64,000 bases of DNA from Acidobacteriaceae bacterium (GTDB taxonomy: Bacteria; Acidobacteriota; Terriglobia; Terriglobales; Acidobacteriaceae). The stretch is taken from positions 1-64,000 of the forward strand of contig JASHNW010000043.1 in NCBI GenBank assembly GCA_030041435.1, read 5' to 3'. Positions 34,756 through 43,220 of the stretch are shown here, piece after piece. The notes under the pieces are model-generated. The model was not told where the DNA came from. It searched no databases and worked only from the letters and a program-made list of their open reading frames with translations. Each line of letters begins with the position of its first letter. Positions within the stretch are counted from its first letter, which is position 1. A program made the translations under genes and the position numbers.

Positions 34756-35417
34756 AACGCCTGATCCTTTCCATCAGGATCGTTACCGCTGAGGGTTGAG
34801 GTTCTCGCGTCCGTAGACGATGCCTCGCCGGCCACTTCCTCCCACGTCCGCACATACGCGATGCCCTGCTCGTAGCGCATCACAACGACTTCCGTCCCGC
34901 GCGCCAGCGGCGTGCCTGCATCGCCGCGCGCGGGTGCAAAATGGCGGCTGCCATTCTGCGAAAACTGAATCTCTCCGGTCCCCTGATCCCGAATCGATCC
35001 GGTAACAACGCCATAAACGCCCACAATGTCGGTATCCGCGGCAGTCAGCTCCTTCTCATGCGGCAACAGAACCCGCACCAGAAACCAGAACAGGATCGCC
35101 CCGCCCGCAAGCCCGGTTACCAGCGCCAGAAAGAACACCACGACCAGCGCGAAATCTCCGCTGCGCGTGAGCAAATAACCGCAGCCTCCAAACCAGCAGA
35201 GAAACGCCGCCAGCGTGAAGCCATTCAGGGGGCTCACCCCCGCCTTGTTGACGCCGCCCTTCGCCCCGCCCGCGTGCAGCGGCGCATGTCCTGCGCTGTG
35301 CCCGGGATGCACGTGCACATGCACATGCCCCAGATGCAGATGAGAGAAAGCCCCCAGAGCCGAAAGAACCGTCAGCGTCAGGCCGAGCGTAAAACAGATC
35401 AGATATAAGGTGGTCAT
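34752..35417 (-). CDS. NfeD/YqiJ-like membrane protein
   Basis: A 221-residue membrane protein with helices near residues 3-24, 68-86 and 88-115 and a C-terminal OB-fold-like domain (TDIVGVYGVVTGSIRDQGTG, GTPLARGTEVVVMRYEQGIA), the layout of NfeD/YqiJ partners of flotillins. Between helices one and two is an unusual His-rich stretch (HLHLGHVHVHVHPGHSAGHA, about 26-45) that could bind zinc, nickel or copper. It overlaps both neighbours by four bases, so XRE, NfeD and flotillin are translationally coupled. Confidence 0.85.
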   Translation of the reverse strand: MTTLYLICFTLGLTLTVLSALGAFSHLHLGHVHVHVHPGHSAGHAPLHAGGAKGGVNKAGVSPLNGFTLAAFLCWFGGCGYLLTRSGDFALVVVFFLALVTGLAGGAILFWFLVRVLLPHEKELTAADTDIVGVYGVVTGSIRDQGTGEIQFSQNGSRHFAPARGDAGTPLARGTEVVVMRYEQGIAYVRTWEEVAGEASSTDARTSTLSGNDPDGKDQAL

Positions 35418-35998
35418 TTTTCAACCTCCCTGCTGCTCCCTCTGGAGCGCCGCGCCCCAGCGCCGCTTTGCAGTGGCAGAGTTGTGCGCGCAGAACGCGC
35501 CGGCGCAACGGTTGAACCGTTGCTCTGCTTTTCCGGAGCGCCCAGCACCTCGAAGAGCCGGTCCACCAGCCCCGGCGTCTCGATCACCGCGTTCAGCAGC
35601 AGCAGACAGCGCCGCGTATTGCTGTGCCGCGCCACTGCCAGCAGCGCCTGGCGCAGTTCCGCATCGCGCCGGAACCGCTCCGCCCCGCTCACCAGCCACA
35701 AATCCAGCTTGTCCTCCAGCCCCCGCGCGTCGCTTTGCAGCTCCACGTGGTAGCCCTCCGGATCGTCCACCAGATATCCCGGATGAACCTTGAAAAACTT
35801 CGCCAGCACCTGCCGGGTCGTGTTCGTCAGGTGCGGCCGCGCCCCGCTTTCAATCTGCGACAAATAGCTTTGGCTGAACGCCGATCCCGTCTCCGTCCGG
35901 ATCGCGCGGATCAGTTCCTGCTGCGTCATGGCCCGGCCCAGGCCGCGGAGGTTCCCCTCCACTTCCCGCAGGTAACGCATTTTTTCGCCCAGCTTCAT
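35414..35998 (-). CDS. XRE-family transcriptional regulator of the flotillin operon
   Basis: A 194-residue protein with an N-terminal helix-turn-helix of Cro/C1 type (MTQQELIRAIRTETG, FSQSYLSQIESGARPHLTNT, about residues 23-60) and a helical C-terminal part of unknown fold. The frame opens at a TTG at 36019, inside the predicted operator; the ATG at 35998 (MKLGEKMRYLRE) fits XRE N-termini. Its stop overlaps the NfeD start, so regulator and operon are coupled. A perfect TTGACA promoter overlapped by heptad repeats lies upstream and suggests autoregulation. The Arg/Ser-rich C-terminal tail looks disordered. Confidence 0.85.
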   Translation of the reverse strand: MKLGEKMRYLREVEGNLRGLGRAMTQQELIRAIRTETGSAFSQSYLSQIESGARPHLTNTTRQVLAKFFKVHPGYLVDDPEGYHVELQSDARGLEDKLDLWLVSGAERFRRDAELRQALLAVARHSNTRRCLLLLNAVIETPGLVDRLFEVLGAPEKQSNGSTVAPARSARTTLPLQSGAGARRSRGSSREVEK

Positions 35999-36005
35999 TA
36001 GCTCT

Positions 36006-36049
36006 ATCGCAAATCGCAATCATATTATCGCAATTGGCAATGGTGTCAA
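36006..36049 (-). promoter_or_regulatory. Promoter and heptad-repeat operator of the XRE-NfeD-flotillin-PspA operon
   Basis: Minus strand: TTGACA (36049-36044), 16 bases, TAATAT (36027-36022). Overlapping and following it are copies of ATCGCAA (plus-strand reading) at 36006, 36013 and 36027, and a weaker TTGGCAA at 36034. All spacings are multiples of seven. Such phased direct repeats over a promoter are a plausible XRE repressor site. Confidence 0.65.
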
Positions 36050-36237
36050 GAAAAATCGTAACCCCCTGAAAATACATCGCAAACGCCGCCCTCTGACCTG
36101 TCAGCTGAAAGAAGAACAACGGAGCCAGGCGGCGACCGAAACCCGCCCGGCACCGCAGCCGGGGTACCAGGCCCCTGTCTGGATTTGGAGAGTGCTCCGC
36201 CTAAACGCGGCTCTGCCTGAAGTCAGTCCGTAGCTGG

Positions 36238-36263
36238 AAAAACGCAGATGCGCCGCTCGCATC
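36238..36263 (-). terminator. Rho-independent terminator of araB
   Basis: GATGCG (36247-36252) pairs with CGCATC (36258-36263), and on the minus strand the stem is followed by TGCG and TTTTT. It lies 62 bases after the araB stop. Confidence 0.6.
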
Positions 36264-36324
36264 GCGGCCACCGAAACAGCCCGCACCATGCGGCCCCTTC
36301 TCACTTCTCATCCGCTCGAAAGGT

Positions 36325-37905
36325 CTACGCCGCGCGCACCTGGCTGGCAATCATGCGCAGCTCGGGCAGCACATCTCCTAACGCAGATGGTTCGGCCAAG
36401 CGCGTCCCCAACGCAAAATAAGCCCTTTTATAGAGCGCGAAGAGCTTCTCGCATACCGCAGCCGCCCTCGTATCGGGCGTAAACACTGTGTATTCCGGAC
36501 ACAGCTTCTTCTGCGCGGCTTCGATGCTCGGGAAAGCCTTCGCCGCCAGCATGGCGAAGATGCCCGAGCCCAGGCTGGTGGGGATGCCGGCCGGCACCAG
36601 CACCGGCTTGCCCAGCACGTTCGCATACACCTGGTTCAGCACGGGGTTGTTCTGCGGAATCCCGCCCGCGTTGATCACCCGCTCCACCGGAACGCCGAAC
36701 TCGGCCATCCGCTCCAGGATGATCCGGGTGTGGAATGCCGTTCCCTCGATGGCGGCGAACAGTTCGTCCTGCGCCGTGTGCACCAGGTTCCACCCCAGTG
36801 TCACGCCGCCCAGCTCGGCATTCACCAGCACCGTGCGGTCGCCATTGTCCCAGGAAAGCCGCAGCAGACCCGTCTGCCCCGCCCGATAATTCTCAAGGCC
36901 CTTCGACAGCTCGGCAACCTGTGTACCTGCCCGACGCGCAATCGCCTCGAAGATGTCCCCCGTCGCCGACAGCCCGGCTTCGATCCCGGTGCACTGCGGA
37001 TGCACACTGCCCGGCACCACGCCGCACACCCCAGGGATGAGCCGCGCCTCTCTGGCCATCGCAATGATGCATGTGGACGTGCCGACCACGTTCACCACGT
37101 CGCCTTCCCTGCACCCCGCACCCAGCGCATCCCAGTGCGCGTCAAAAGCTCCCACAGGCACCGGAACTCCCGCCCGCAAACCAAGTTCCCGCGCCCACCC
37201 CGGCGTAAGGTGCCCCGCCAGATGGTCGGAAGTCTGATAATCGCCGGCCAGTTTTTCGCGAATGCCATCAAACAGCGGATCCACTTTCGACAGAAACGAC
37301 TGCGGCGGCAGCCCGCCCCATTTCGGATTCCACATCCACTTGTGGCCCATCGCGCAAACGCTGCGCTTCACCGCCCCCGGCTCGGTAATGCCGCACAGCG
37401 TGGCCGCCACCATGTCGCAGTGTTCGAAAGCCGAGGCGAACTGCCCGCGCTTCTCCGCATTGTGCCGCAGCCAATGCAGCAGCTTTGCAAAACCCCATTC
37501 GTGCGAGTACACGCCCCCGCACCACTCAATCGCCTCCAGCCCCTCGCTGTGCGCCAGCGCGGTAATCTCCTGGGCTTCGCTTTTCGCCCGGTGATCGCAC
37601 CACAGGTAGTACTCGCTCAGCGGCTGCATGTGCGCATCCACCGGAACCACGCTCGAGCCGGTCGTATCCAGCGCAATCGCCTCTACCGCATCGCCTGCGA
37701 CTCCGGCTTCCCCCACCGCCGCTCGCGTCGCCTCAGCCAGCGCGCGCATATGATCGGCATGCGACTGCGTCGCGTAGTCAGGATCCTCGCGCCGGCGATG
37801 CAGCGGATATTTGCCCAGTGCCGTCCCCAGTCGTCCGCGCTCGCTGTCCAGAATCGACACGCGCACGCTCAGTGTTCCGAAATCCACACCTGCCACAATG
37901 GCCAA
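36325..37905 (-). CDS. araB: Ribulokinase
   Basis: AraB phosphorylates L-ribulose in L-arabinose breakdown. The 526-residue protein is a full FGGY-family kinase with AraB-specific marks: the start VAGVDFGTLSVRVSILD, LDTTGSSVVPVD, the WNPKWGGLPPQ stretch, the catalytic-base region VGAFDAHWDALGAG, and AGGIPQNNPVLNQVYANVLG near the C-terminus. No araA, araD or arabinose transporter is nearby, so it is separated from its pathway. A terminator follows. No regulator is adjacent except the unrelated XRE gene. Confidence 0.93.
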   Translation of the reverse strand: MAIVAGVDFGTLSVRVSILDSERGRLGTALGKYPLHRRREDPDYATQSHADHMRALAEATRAAVGEAGVAGDAVEAIALDTTGSSVVPVDAHMQPLSEYYLWCDHRAKSEAQEITALAHSEGLEAIEWCGGVYSHEWGFAKLLHWLRHNAEKRGQFASAFEHCDMVAATLCGITEPGAVKRSVCAMGHKWMWNPKWGGLPPQSFLSKVDPLFDGIREKLAGDYQTSDHLAGHLTPGWARELGLRAGVPVPVGAFDAHWDALGAGCREGDVVNVVGTSTCIIAMAREARLIPGVCGVVPGSVHPQCTGIEAGLSATGDIFEAIARRAGTQVAELSKGLENYRAGQTGLLRLSWDNGDRTVLVNAELGGVTLGWNLVHTAQDELFAAIEGTAFHTRIILERMAEFGVPVERVINAGGIPQNNPVLNQVYANVLGKPVLVPAGIPTSLGSGIFAMLAAKAFPSIEAAQKKLCPEYTVFTPDTRAAAVCEKLFALYKRAYFALGTRLAEPSALGDVLPELRMIASQVRAA

Positions 37906-38161
37906 GTTTTTTTCCCTTCATCCGCCACGGGCCAACCCCGCGCGTTGTGTTGGTCGCACCAATGTTCGACGATCGGCCTGAATCGCCTCACGCACCGCAG
38001 GCCCGTTCCCGGAGGCAAACGGAACAACCCCGAAGCCCTAAAAATAATCGCATTTCCTCTATGACTTTCGAAAAACCATGGCTCGACCTGCGTTCCTTTG
38101 CTGCGGCATTTGCATCTGACCTCTCATAGCTTGAGGAGTCTCGAACTCCTGCCGACATCTT

Positions 38162-39331
38162 ATGCTCGAAATGGTTCCCGCACGCTCGCCTGTCCTCCGG
38201 TGGATTGCGCCGGTTGTCGTCATCACGTTCTTCTGTGTGTCCGGGTCACTGGCAGCGCAGACCCAGCCCGCGCCAACCGCCCAAACATCTCCCGCAAATG
38301 ATGATTACACGCGGAAAGAAATCCAGCCCAACCTGTCCGTCGACCGCGACCCGGTCCTCTCCCCCGACGCCGCCGATAATGCACCCATAACCCCGGCCAC
38401 CGCGATCACCGCGACAAAGGCCCAGGGCAGCAACATTTATACCCTCCACGAAAATGTGGACGAAGTCCTGCTGCCCTGCACCGTCGTCGATCAGAACGGA
38501 AATCTGGTGGCCAGTCTTGCCCAGAGCGACTTTCATGTGTGGGAAGACAACGTTCCCCAGACCATTGCTTCGTTCGAACACCGCGATGTCCCGGTATCCA
38601 TCGGCATTTTGGTCGACAACTCCGGATCGATGCGCGACAAGCGCGACGCTGTGGATGCTGCCGCCCTGGATCTGGTGCGGCAATCGAATCCCGACGACAC
38701 CGCCTTTGTCGTCAATTTCAACGAAAAAGCGTACCTCGACCAGGGATTCACCTCGAACATCAGCTACCTTGAGCGCGGGCTCTCGCACTACGACGCGCGC
38801 GGTACCACGGCGATCTACGACGCCGTCGCCGCTTCGGCGGATGAGCTGTCACGCTACGGAAAATGGCCCAAACAGGTGCTGCTCGTCATCACCGACGGCG
38901 AGGACAATGCCTCGCGACTGACTCTGGAACAGGCGGTTCGCCGCGTCCAGCAACTGAACGGCCCGGTCGTCTACACCATCGGCTTGCTGTACGACTCCCC
39001 GGACAAACAGGAAGCGCAGCGCGCGAAACAGGCCCTGCAGACGCTCTCCGACGACACCGGCGGCATCGCCTATTTTCCGCAGTCGCTGCGCGATGTCAAC
39101 TGGATCGCCTCCGAAGTGGCTCAGGTCATCCGCAATCAATACACGCTCGGATACCACTCCACCAAATCGCCGTCGCTGGGCGGATATCGGCATGTGCGCG
39201 TAGTCGCCGAAGAGCCCCGCCGCGGTCCCCTGATCGTCCGCACGCGCAACGGCTACTATCCCCGCGAGATCAAACAAATGCATTCCGAGCAAACCGCGCA
39301 GGAAGTGCAGCAGGTGTCGCAGCCCCGGTAA
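38162..39331 (+). CDS. Exported VWFA-related acidobacterial protein
   Basis: A 389-residue exported protein with a signal peptide (cleavage near residue 38, LAAQT) and a von Willebrand A domain with a full MIDAS motif DNSGSM (VSIGILVDNSGSMRDKRDAV). The part before it, VDEVLLPCTVVDQNGNLVAS and FHVWEDNVPQTIASFEHRDV, is the Ig-like lead-in typical of the VWFA-related family expanded in Acidobacteria; GYHSTKSPSLGGYRHVRV closes the domain. Such proteins probably bind ligands at the cell surface. Start is uncertain between 38162 and 38171. A perfect AGGAGT/ACTCCT hairpin (38134-38150) lies just upstream. Confidence 0.85.
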   Translation: MLEMVPARSPVLRWIAPVVVITFFCVSGSLAAQTQPAPTAQTSPANDDYTRKEIQPNLSVDRDPVLSPDAADNAPITPATAITATKAQGSNIYTLHENVDEVLLPCTVVDQNGNLVASLAQSDFHVWEDNVPQTIASFEHRDVPVSIGILVDNSGSMRDKRDAVDAAALDLVRQSNPDDTAFVVNFNEKAYLDQGFTSNISYLERGLSHYDARGTTAIYDAVAASADELSRYGKWPKQVLLVITDGEDNASRLTLEQAVRRVQQLNGPVVYTIGLLYDSPDKQEAQRAKQALQTLSDDTGGIAYFPQSLRDVNWIASEVAQVIRNQYTLGYHSTKSPSLGGYRHVRVVAEEPRRGPLIVRTRNGYYPREIKQMHSEQTAQEVQQVSQPR

Positions 39332-39453
39332 GGGGCTCGACCCGCGCTGCGCAACCTCGCAACCGCGGGATCTCGTTCCCTCGCTCGCGACATTGCTGCA
39401 TCGCCCGCCAAATCCCTTATCAAGTCCCCGTTTTGAGCGGACTCGGCTTCACC

Positions 39454-39473
39454 CCCTAAGCGAAGTCGAAGGG
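39454..39473. repeat. REP-like imperfect palindrome
   Basis: CCCTAAGCGAAGTCGAAGGG is very close to a short dispersed repeat (CCCTGAGCGAAGTCGAAGGG) that I know from intergenic regions of many bacterial genomes. It lies between convergent genes. Only one copy is in this window. Confidence 0.4.
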
Positions 39474-39557
39474 AGCCGGCCTTGGCCGATTTCTCGATGC
39501 TCCGTGCCCTCCGTTTTCTCTGTGGTGCCACCCGCCTGCCCGTGCTCACAGGCAGAA

Positions 39558-39579
39558 GCGGAGCCCCGCAGGGCTCCGC
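39558..39579. terminator. Hairpin between the VWFA and TonB genes
   Basis: GCGGAGCCC (39558-39566) and GGGCTCCGC (39571-39579) form a perfect 9-bp stem with a 4-base loop, 31 bases past the tonB stop and 227 past the VWFA stop. Flanking T-tracts are weak (AATTT on plus, TTCT on minus). Confidence 0.5.
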
Positions 39580-39609
39580 AATTTACAAATCGGGACGAGC
39601 CCGAAGCAT

Positions 39610-40644
39610 TCAGTACAGCCGGAAGTCCACCTCCACCACCAGGCGCACCGGCACCGGGTGTCCCTGGTACATGGCCGGCCGGAACTTATACTGCCGCACT
39701 GCGTCGATGGCCTTCTGATCCAGCCCCATCCCCAGATGCCGAACAATCTGAATATTCTCCGGGTTGCCGTTGGAGTCGACGATCAGCTGGATCGAAACCA
39801 CCCCCTGATATTTCGCCTGCCGCGCAGCATCGGTGAATTCGGGCTGCACGGAATGAATCAGCTGCGGAGCCGTGACCCCGCCGCCGACGCTCATAATGCC
39901 ACCGCCGTAGCCGCCGCCAATCCCCGCGCCCACGCCCGCGCCTTGTCCGGAACCGATGCCGCCGCCCAGCCCCTGGCCGAATCCTGACCCGCTTCCCGAG
40001 CCCTGCGACGCCAGCGCAATCTGAGGAGACTGCGGCGCGCCCACGTTCGGCATGCTGTTGTCAGGCAGCCTGATGTTCTGCGGCATCTCGACAGACGGCG
40101 GAGCCGCCAGTTTCGGATGATCGATTTTGATGATCTGCGGCGCCGCCACCTGCAGCTTCATAATCGGCGGCAGATGCCCCTTCGTGGGTTCCACAATCTG
40201 GTGCGCGCCGCCTCCACCGCCGCCGCCCATGGCCCTGGGAGCCGGCAGCGTCGGCGGAATGTAGGGCCTGAATGTGATCGGCGTAATGACCTGCGGCTTC
40301 GTCGCGGTCACCACATGAGTGTGAACGTTCATCGCCGCCCACAGCACGGCCGCAATCACCGTCGCGTGCAAAAAGAACGAGATGGTGCTCGAGGTTGGGT
40401 CCCGCTTCACCGCCATCGGATCGGACACTGCGACCGGCTGCGATGTCAGGTGCAGTGGAGGCAGCTTCCGCGGGAACAGCGCGTCCCGAACATTGCTGAA
40501 CAGCCCGGACAGCACGCCCTCTTCCGGCACGCCTCTTCCGAATATGACAGGCTTCGAGCACAGATACAGACCGCCGCTCGATGGAGCCGCGGATTGCTCC
40601 TCCTCCAGCTCGAATTCCGGAGAACTCAACACGGGATAACCCAT
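39610..40644 (-). CDS. TonB-family energy transducer
   Basis: TonB links the inner-membrane proton gradient to outer-membrane receptors. In this 344-residue form the membrane anchor is not at the N-terminus but at about residues 86-104 (STISFFLHATVIAAVLWAA) after an 85-residue cytoplasmic lead. A proline-rich part (PITFRPYIPPTLPAP) and a glycine-rich linker (about 210-252) span the periplasm. The C-terminal TonB domain (PEFTDAARQAKYQGVVSIQL, GLDQKAIDAVRQYKFRPAMY, GHPVPVRLVVEVDF) is complete. ExbB/ExbD genes are not nearby. The anchor placement and lead are common in acidobacterial TonBs. Confidence 0.88.
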   Translation of the reverse strand: MGYPVLSSPEFELEEEQSAAPSSGGLYLCSKPVIFGRGVPEEGVLSGLFSNVRDALFPRKLPPLHLTSQPVAVSDPMAVKRDPTSSTISFFLHATVIAAVLWAAMNVHTHVVTATKPQVITPITFRPYIPPTLPAPRAMGGGGGGGAHQIVEPTKGHLPPIMKLQVAAPQIIKIDHPKLAAPPSVEMPQNIRLPDNSMPNVGAPQSPQIALASQGSGSGSGFGQGLGGGIGSGQGAGVGAGIGGGYGGGIMSVGGGVTAPQLIHSVQPEFTDAARQAKYQGVVSIQLIVDSNGNPENIQIVRHLGMGLDQKAIDAVRQYKFRPAMYQGHPVPVRLVVEVDFRLY

Positions 40645-40755
40645 AGCGATTTGCCGGGAGGCAGAAGCCCGGCACCTCCTTGTGTGGATGCTCGGTTCGG
40701 TGCCAACGAAGCCGGCGAGTCGTCTCTCTTCTCGCTGGCCCCTGAGAAAAGACAG

Positions 40756-41856
40756 CTACCAGATTCCTTTATCGCTGCCTGTAAGTTTGTGACCGACGGC
40801 TGCCGCCGTGGCCAGCCACGGCAGAAGTCCCAGACGCGCGCTGCTGTGCACTTCTCGTCGCCGCAGCAGTCCCGTCAGTTGCCTGCGATAGAGCCCGGCC
40901 GATTGCGGAAGAATCGGAACCCGCAGATAATCCCGGCTGAAGTACACCAGTTCGCCGCCAAAACGTGCGTCTTGCCTTACCAGCCGCGGAAGCTCCAGGT
41001 CCGCGCCCCGGTATGCCTGTACATAATCCGAAACGATGGTCAGATACGTCGCCACCCCTTCCCAGATCCCGGCTTCCTGGGCCGAGAACCGCAGCTCCTC
41101 GTAGTCGATCGCTCCCGACAGCGCCAGCGCCGCCGAATCGACGATGTCGCACAGGCGGAAATAGAAATGGCGATACATGCGCTGCAGCGTAGAGATCATC
41201 AGCCGGTCCGAAACAGCCGCCACGTGGAACGCCCGGCCCGCGATGATCGCCCTGCGTGACCGCCCCGGCAATCGCGAGGCCAGCACCACCTGCTCGCCGG
41301 TCTGTCCCAGCCGCCCGATGTGGACTTCCACCGGCTCCGCCAGTCCCGGCAGGTTGAAATTCCATTTGCACGCCAGCCGGTCCCCCCAGCTACGGGCAGC
41401 AATCTGCGCGCCAAACTCGCGTCGCATCACATCGCTCACCGCCTTAGCGGGAGAACTCGTATACAGATCGATGTCGCTCCCCATATCCGGCCAGTGATCG
41501 AGCGATTTGATCACCGTGACGTCCAGGCCTTTCTGCTCGATGGCTGCGCAAATAGTTCCCAGGAACTCGACCGCCGTGGCAATCCGCTTGCGCTCTGCCG
41601 CCAGCGCCGCCGCGGTCCACTCCGCGCGCACCGTATCTCCGGCTTCCACGTAGATATTGTGGACAACCGCCAGTCCGCGCACGATCACGTGGTTGGCCTG
41701 AGCCAGCGCTGCCAGACCGTCGAATTCCTCTCGATCGAGGTTCAGCAGCTCGTCCGCAGTCCGCGACCCTGGATCGCTGCTGTCCGCGGACAGCAGCACC
41801 TGCGAGAGCATCGTCATCCACTGGCTCGAGATGTTAGCTGCGGAGTTGTTCGCCAT
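40756..41856 (-). CDS. Nucleotidyltransferase-fold protein (NTP_transf_5 type)
   Basis: A 366-residue protein whose centre reads VIKSLDHWPDMGSDIDLYTS, with the DxD metal-binding pair of nucleotidyltransferases (GSDIDLY). The family NTP_transf_5 occurs in polysaccharide and peptide-modification loci, where its substrate is unknown. Later conserved positions are EVHIGRLGQTGEQV and YRHFYFRLCDIVDSAALAL. No signal or membrane segment. It begins 23 bases after the TPR gene and is probably cotranscribed. A link to the glycan genes further right is possible. Confidence 0.72.
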   Translation of the reverse strand: MANNSAANISSQWMTMLSQVLLSADSSDPGSRTADELLNLDREEFDGLAALAQANHVIVRGLAVVHNIYVEAGDTVRAEWTAAALAAERKRIATAVEFLGTICAAIEQKGLDVTVIKSLDHWPDMGSDIDLYTSSPAKAVSDVMRREFGAQIAARSWGDRLACKWNFNLPGLAEPVEVHIGRLGQTGEQVVLASRLPGRSRRAIIAGRAFHVAAVSDRLMISTLQRMYRHFYFRLCDIVDSAALALSGAIDYEELRFSAQEAGIWEGVATYLTIVSDYVQAYRGADLELPRLVRQDARFGGELVYFSRDYLRVPILPQSAGLYRRQLTGLLRRREVHSSARLGLLPWLATAAAVGHKLTGSDKGIW

Positions 41857-41879
41857 AATGAAACAATGTCCCCCCGGCC

Positions 41880-43022
41880 TTAATGCTGTGGCTGCTGCGT
41901 GGAAGTGTTCGGCGCAGTCGATTCAGGAACCAGTGAGCCATATCTCGGAGTCAGTTCCACCGGTCCCGTTTCGCTGCGGCGCTGCTCGCTGTAGGTCTCC
42001 AGTTCTCCGTTCACCTTCTCCGTGCTGCCGCGGGCAACCGTGGCCAGCCGCTGGCCCTCGGCAATCGACTGCGTCGCAAGACCCACGCGCGCCCCGGCAT
42101 CGCTGGCATTCCGCGCTCTCGCGTAGAAGAATTGCGCTGTCTCCAGGTCTCCGTCCTTCTCCGCCACGTACCCAAGATCGTTTAGGGTAAAGGCGCTGTA
42201 CGGATCGATCCTGTAGGCGTCCAGGAAGTCCCGCTTCGCGGCATCCCATTCGTTCCGGTTCACTTCGTACACTCCGCGCAGCTCCAGCATCGTGGCCCGC
42301 TCGCGGCTCATGTCCATGTTGCGCATTCTCCGGCGCAAATCCTGCGCGCTCTGCGCAGCCACCTGGCTCACCGGCTTGCCGCGTGCTGCTCGCTGCAGCG
42401 TAACCACAACCGCGGCCGTCGATCCCGTCCTCGCCGCTTCGTCGTAGTACCGCAGAGCTTCTTCATAATCTCCCACCGTTTCGTTCGCGGCTCCCAGATT
42501 GTTGAGCGTGAAGGCATTGCCCGGATCCAGTTTCAGCGCCTGCTCCAGCACCGGCTCAGCCGCGAAGCCCCGGTCTTCCGACAGCAGCTCCAGCCCCTCG
42601 ATGTTCAGGCGATTCACTCGCGTCGGCAGATTCTTGAGCGTGTCGAGCGCGTACGACATGGGCTTTCCCTTCAGGTCCTTCTCGTCGCTCATATCGATGA
42701 TGGCGCCGCAACCCTGCTCCGACGCAAGCTTGTAGAAGGTCTGCGCGCGCTCCAGCTGCCCCTGCAGCTCTGATACGTAACCCAGGTTATTCAGCGTAAA
42801 CGGATCCGACGGATCGAAGAGATAGGCCTTGTAGAAGAGCGCTTCCGCGGTGTCGTACTGATGCTTCCTGACCGCCTCCACCCCGTCGCGGTTCAGCCGC
42901 TGCACCGGCGTCAACTCGCTGCGGCGCGGAATCGTGATGCGCAGGTCCGCGGCCCGCACAGCCGGAGCACCCATCAGGGCGGCGAACCCAAGTACTGGAA
43001 TCAATCGGAGCCGAAGGTGCAT
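41880..43022 (-). CDS. Exported TPR protein
   Basis: A 380-residue protein with a signal peptide (MHLRLRLIPVLGFAALMGA, cleavage near 25) and at least three clear TPR units, each with the same F-T-L-N-N/D-L-G-Y core: DPSDPFTLNNLGYVSELQGQ, DPGNAFTLNNLGAANETVGD and DPYSAFTLNDLGYVAEKDGD. The repeated FTLNNLG suggests internal duplication. The frame is open to 43208, but the signal peptide fixes the start at 43022. TPR proteins in the periplasm usually scaffold envelope complexes. It is divergent from the exported protein at 43221 with 198 bases between. Confidence 0.8.
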   Translation of the reverse strand: MHLRLRLIPVLGFAALMGAPAVRAADLRITIPRRSELTPVQRLNRDGVEAVRKHQYDTAEALFYKAYLFDPSDPFTLNNLGYVSELQGQLERAQTFYKLASEQGCGAIIDMSDEKDLKGKPMSYALDTLKNLPTRVNRLNIEGLELLSEDRGFAAEPVLEQALKLDPGNAFTLNNLGAANETVGDYEEALRYYDEAARTGSTAAVVVTLQRAARGKPVSQVAAQSAQDLRRRMRNMDMSRERATMLELRGVYEVNRNEWDAAKRDFLDAYRIDPYSAFTLNDLGYVAEKDGDLETAQFFYARARNASDAGARVGLATQSIAEGQRLATVARGSTEKVNGELETYSEQRRSETGPVELTPRYGSLVPESTAPNTSTQQPQH

Positions 43023-43220
43023 AGTCGCCTGAGTCGCCCTCTCCATCCGCCCTGCGCGAGAGGGCTGTTCGGGTATACCGCGTTGGATGCGAATTTTCCG
43101 GATGTGTTGCCGCGCCTCTCCTGTTGCCTTTTCCTTATCGCCTTTCGCGAAGGCCACCGTGAGCCGCCATGCGTCATCCAAGCAGTTGCCGTCAATGTCC
43201 CAGGACAAGGTGTGTACGGA

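Larger units (their letters stand above)
35999..36324. other. 326-base space between the XRE gene and araB
   Basis: It contains the XRE promoter/operator and the araB terminator, listed separately. The 36060-36235 part shows no gene, repeat or RNA that I can support. Confidence 0.4.

Noticed and set aside
42861-43220. N-terminal extension of the exported protein at 43221
   Set aside because: The extra 120 codons are antisense to the TPR gene, and a signal peptide starts at 43221.
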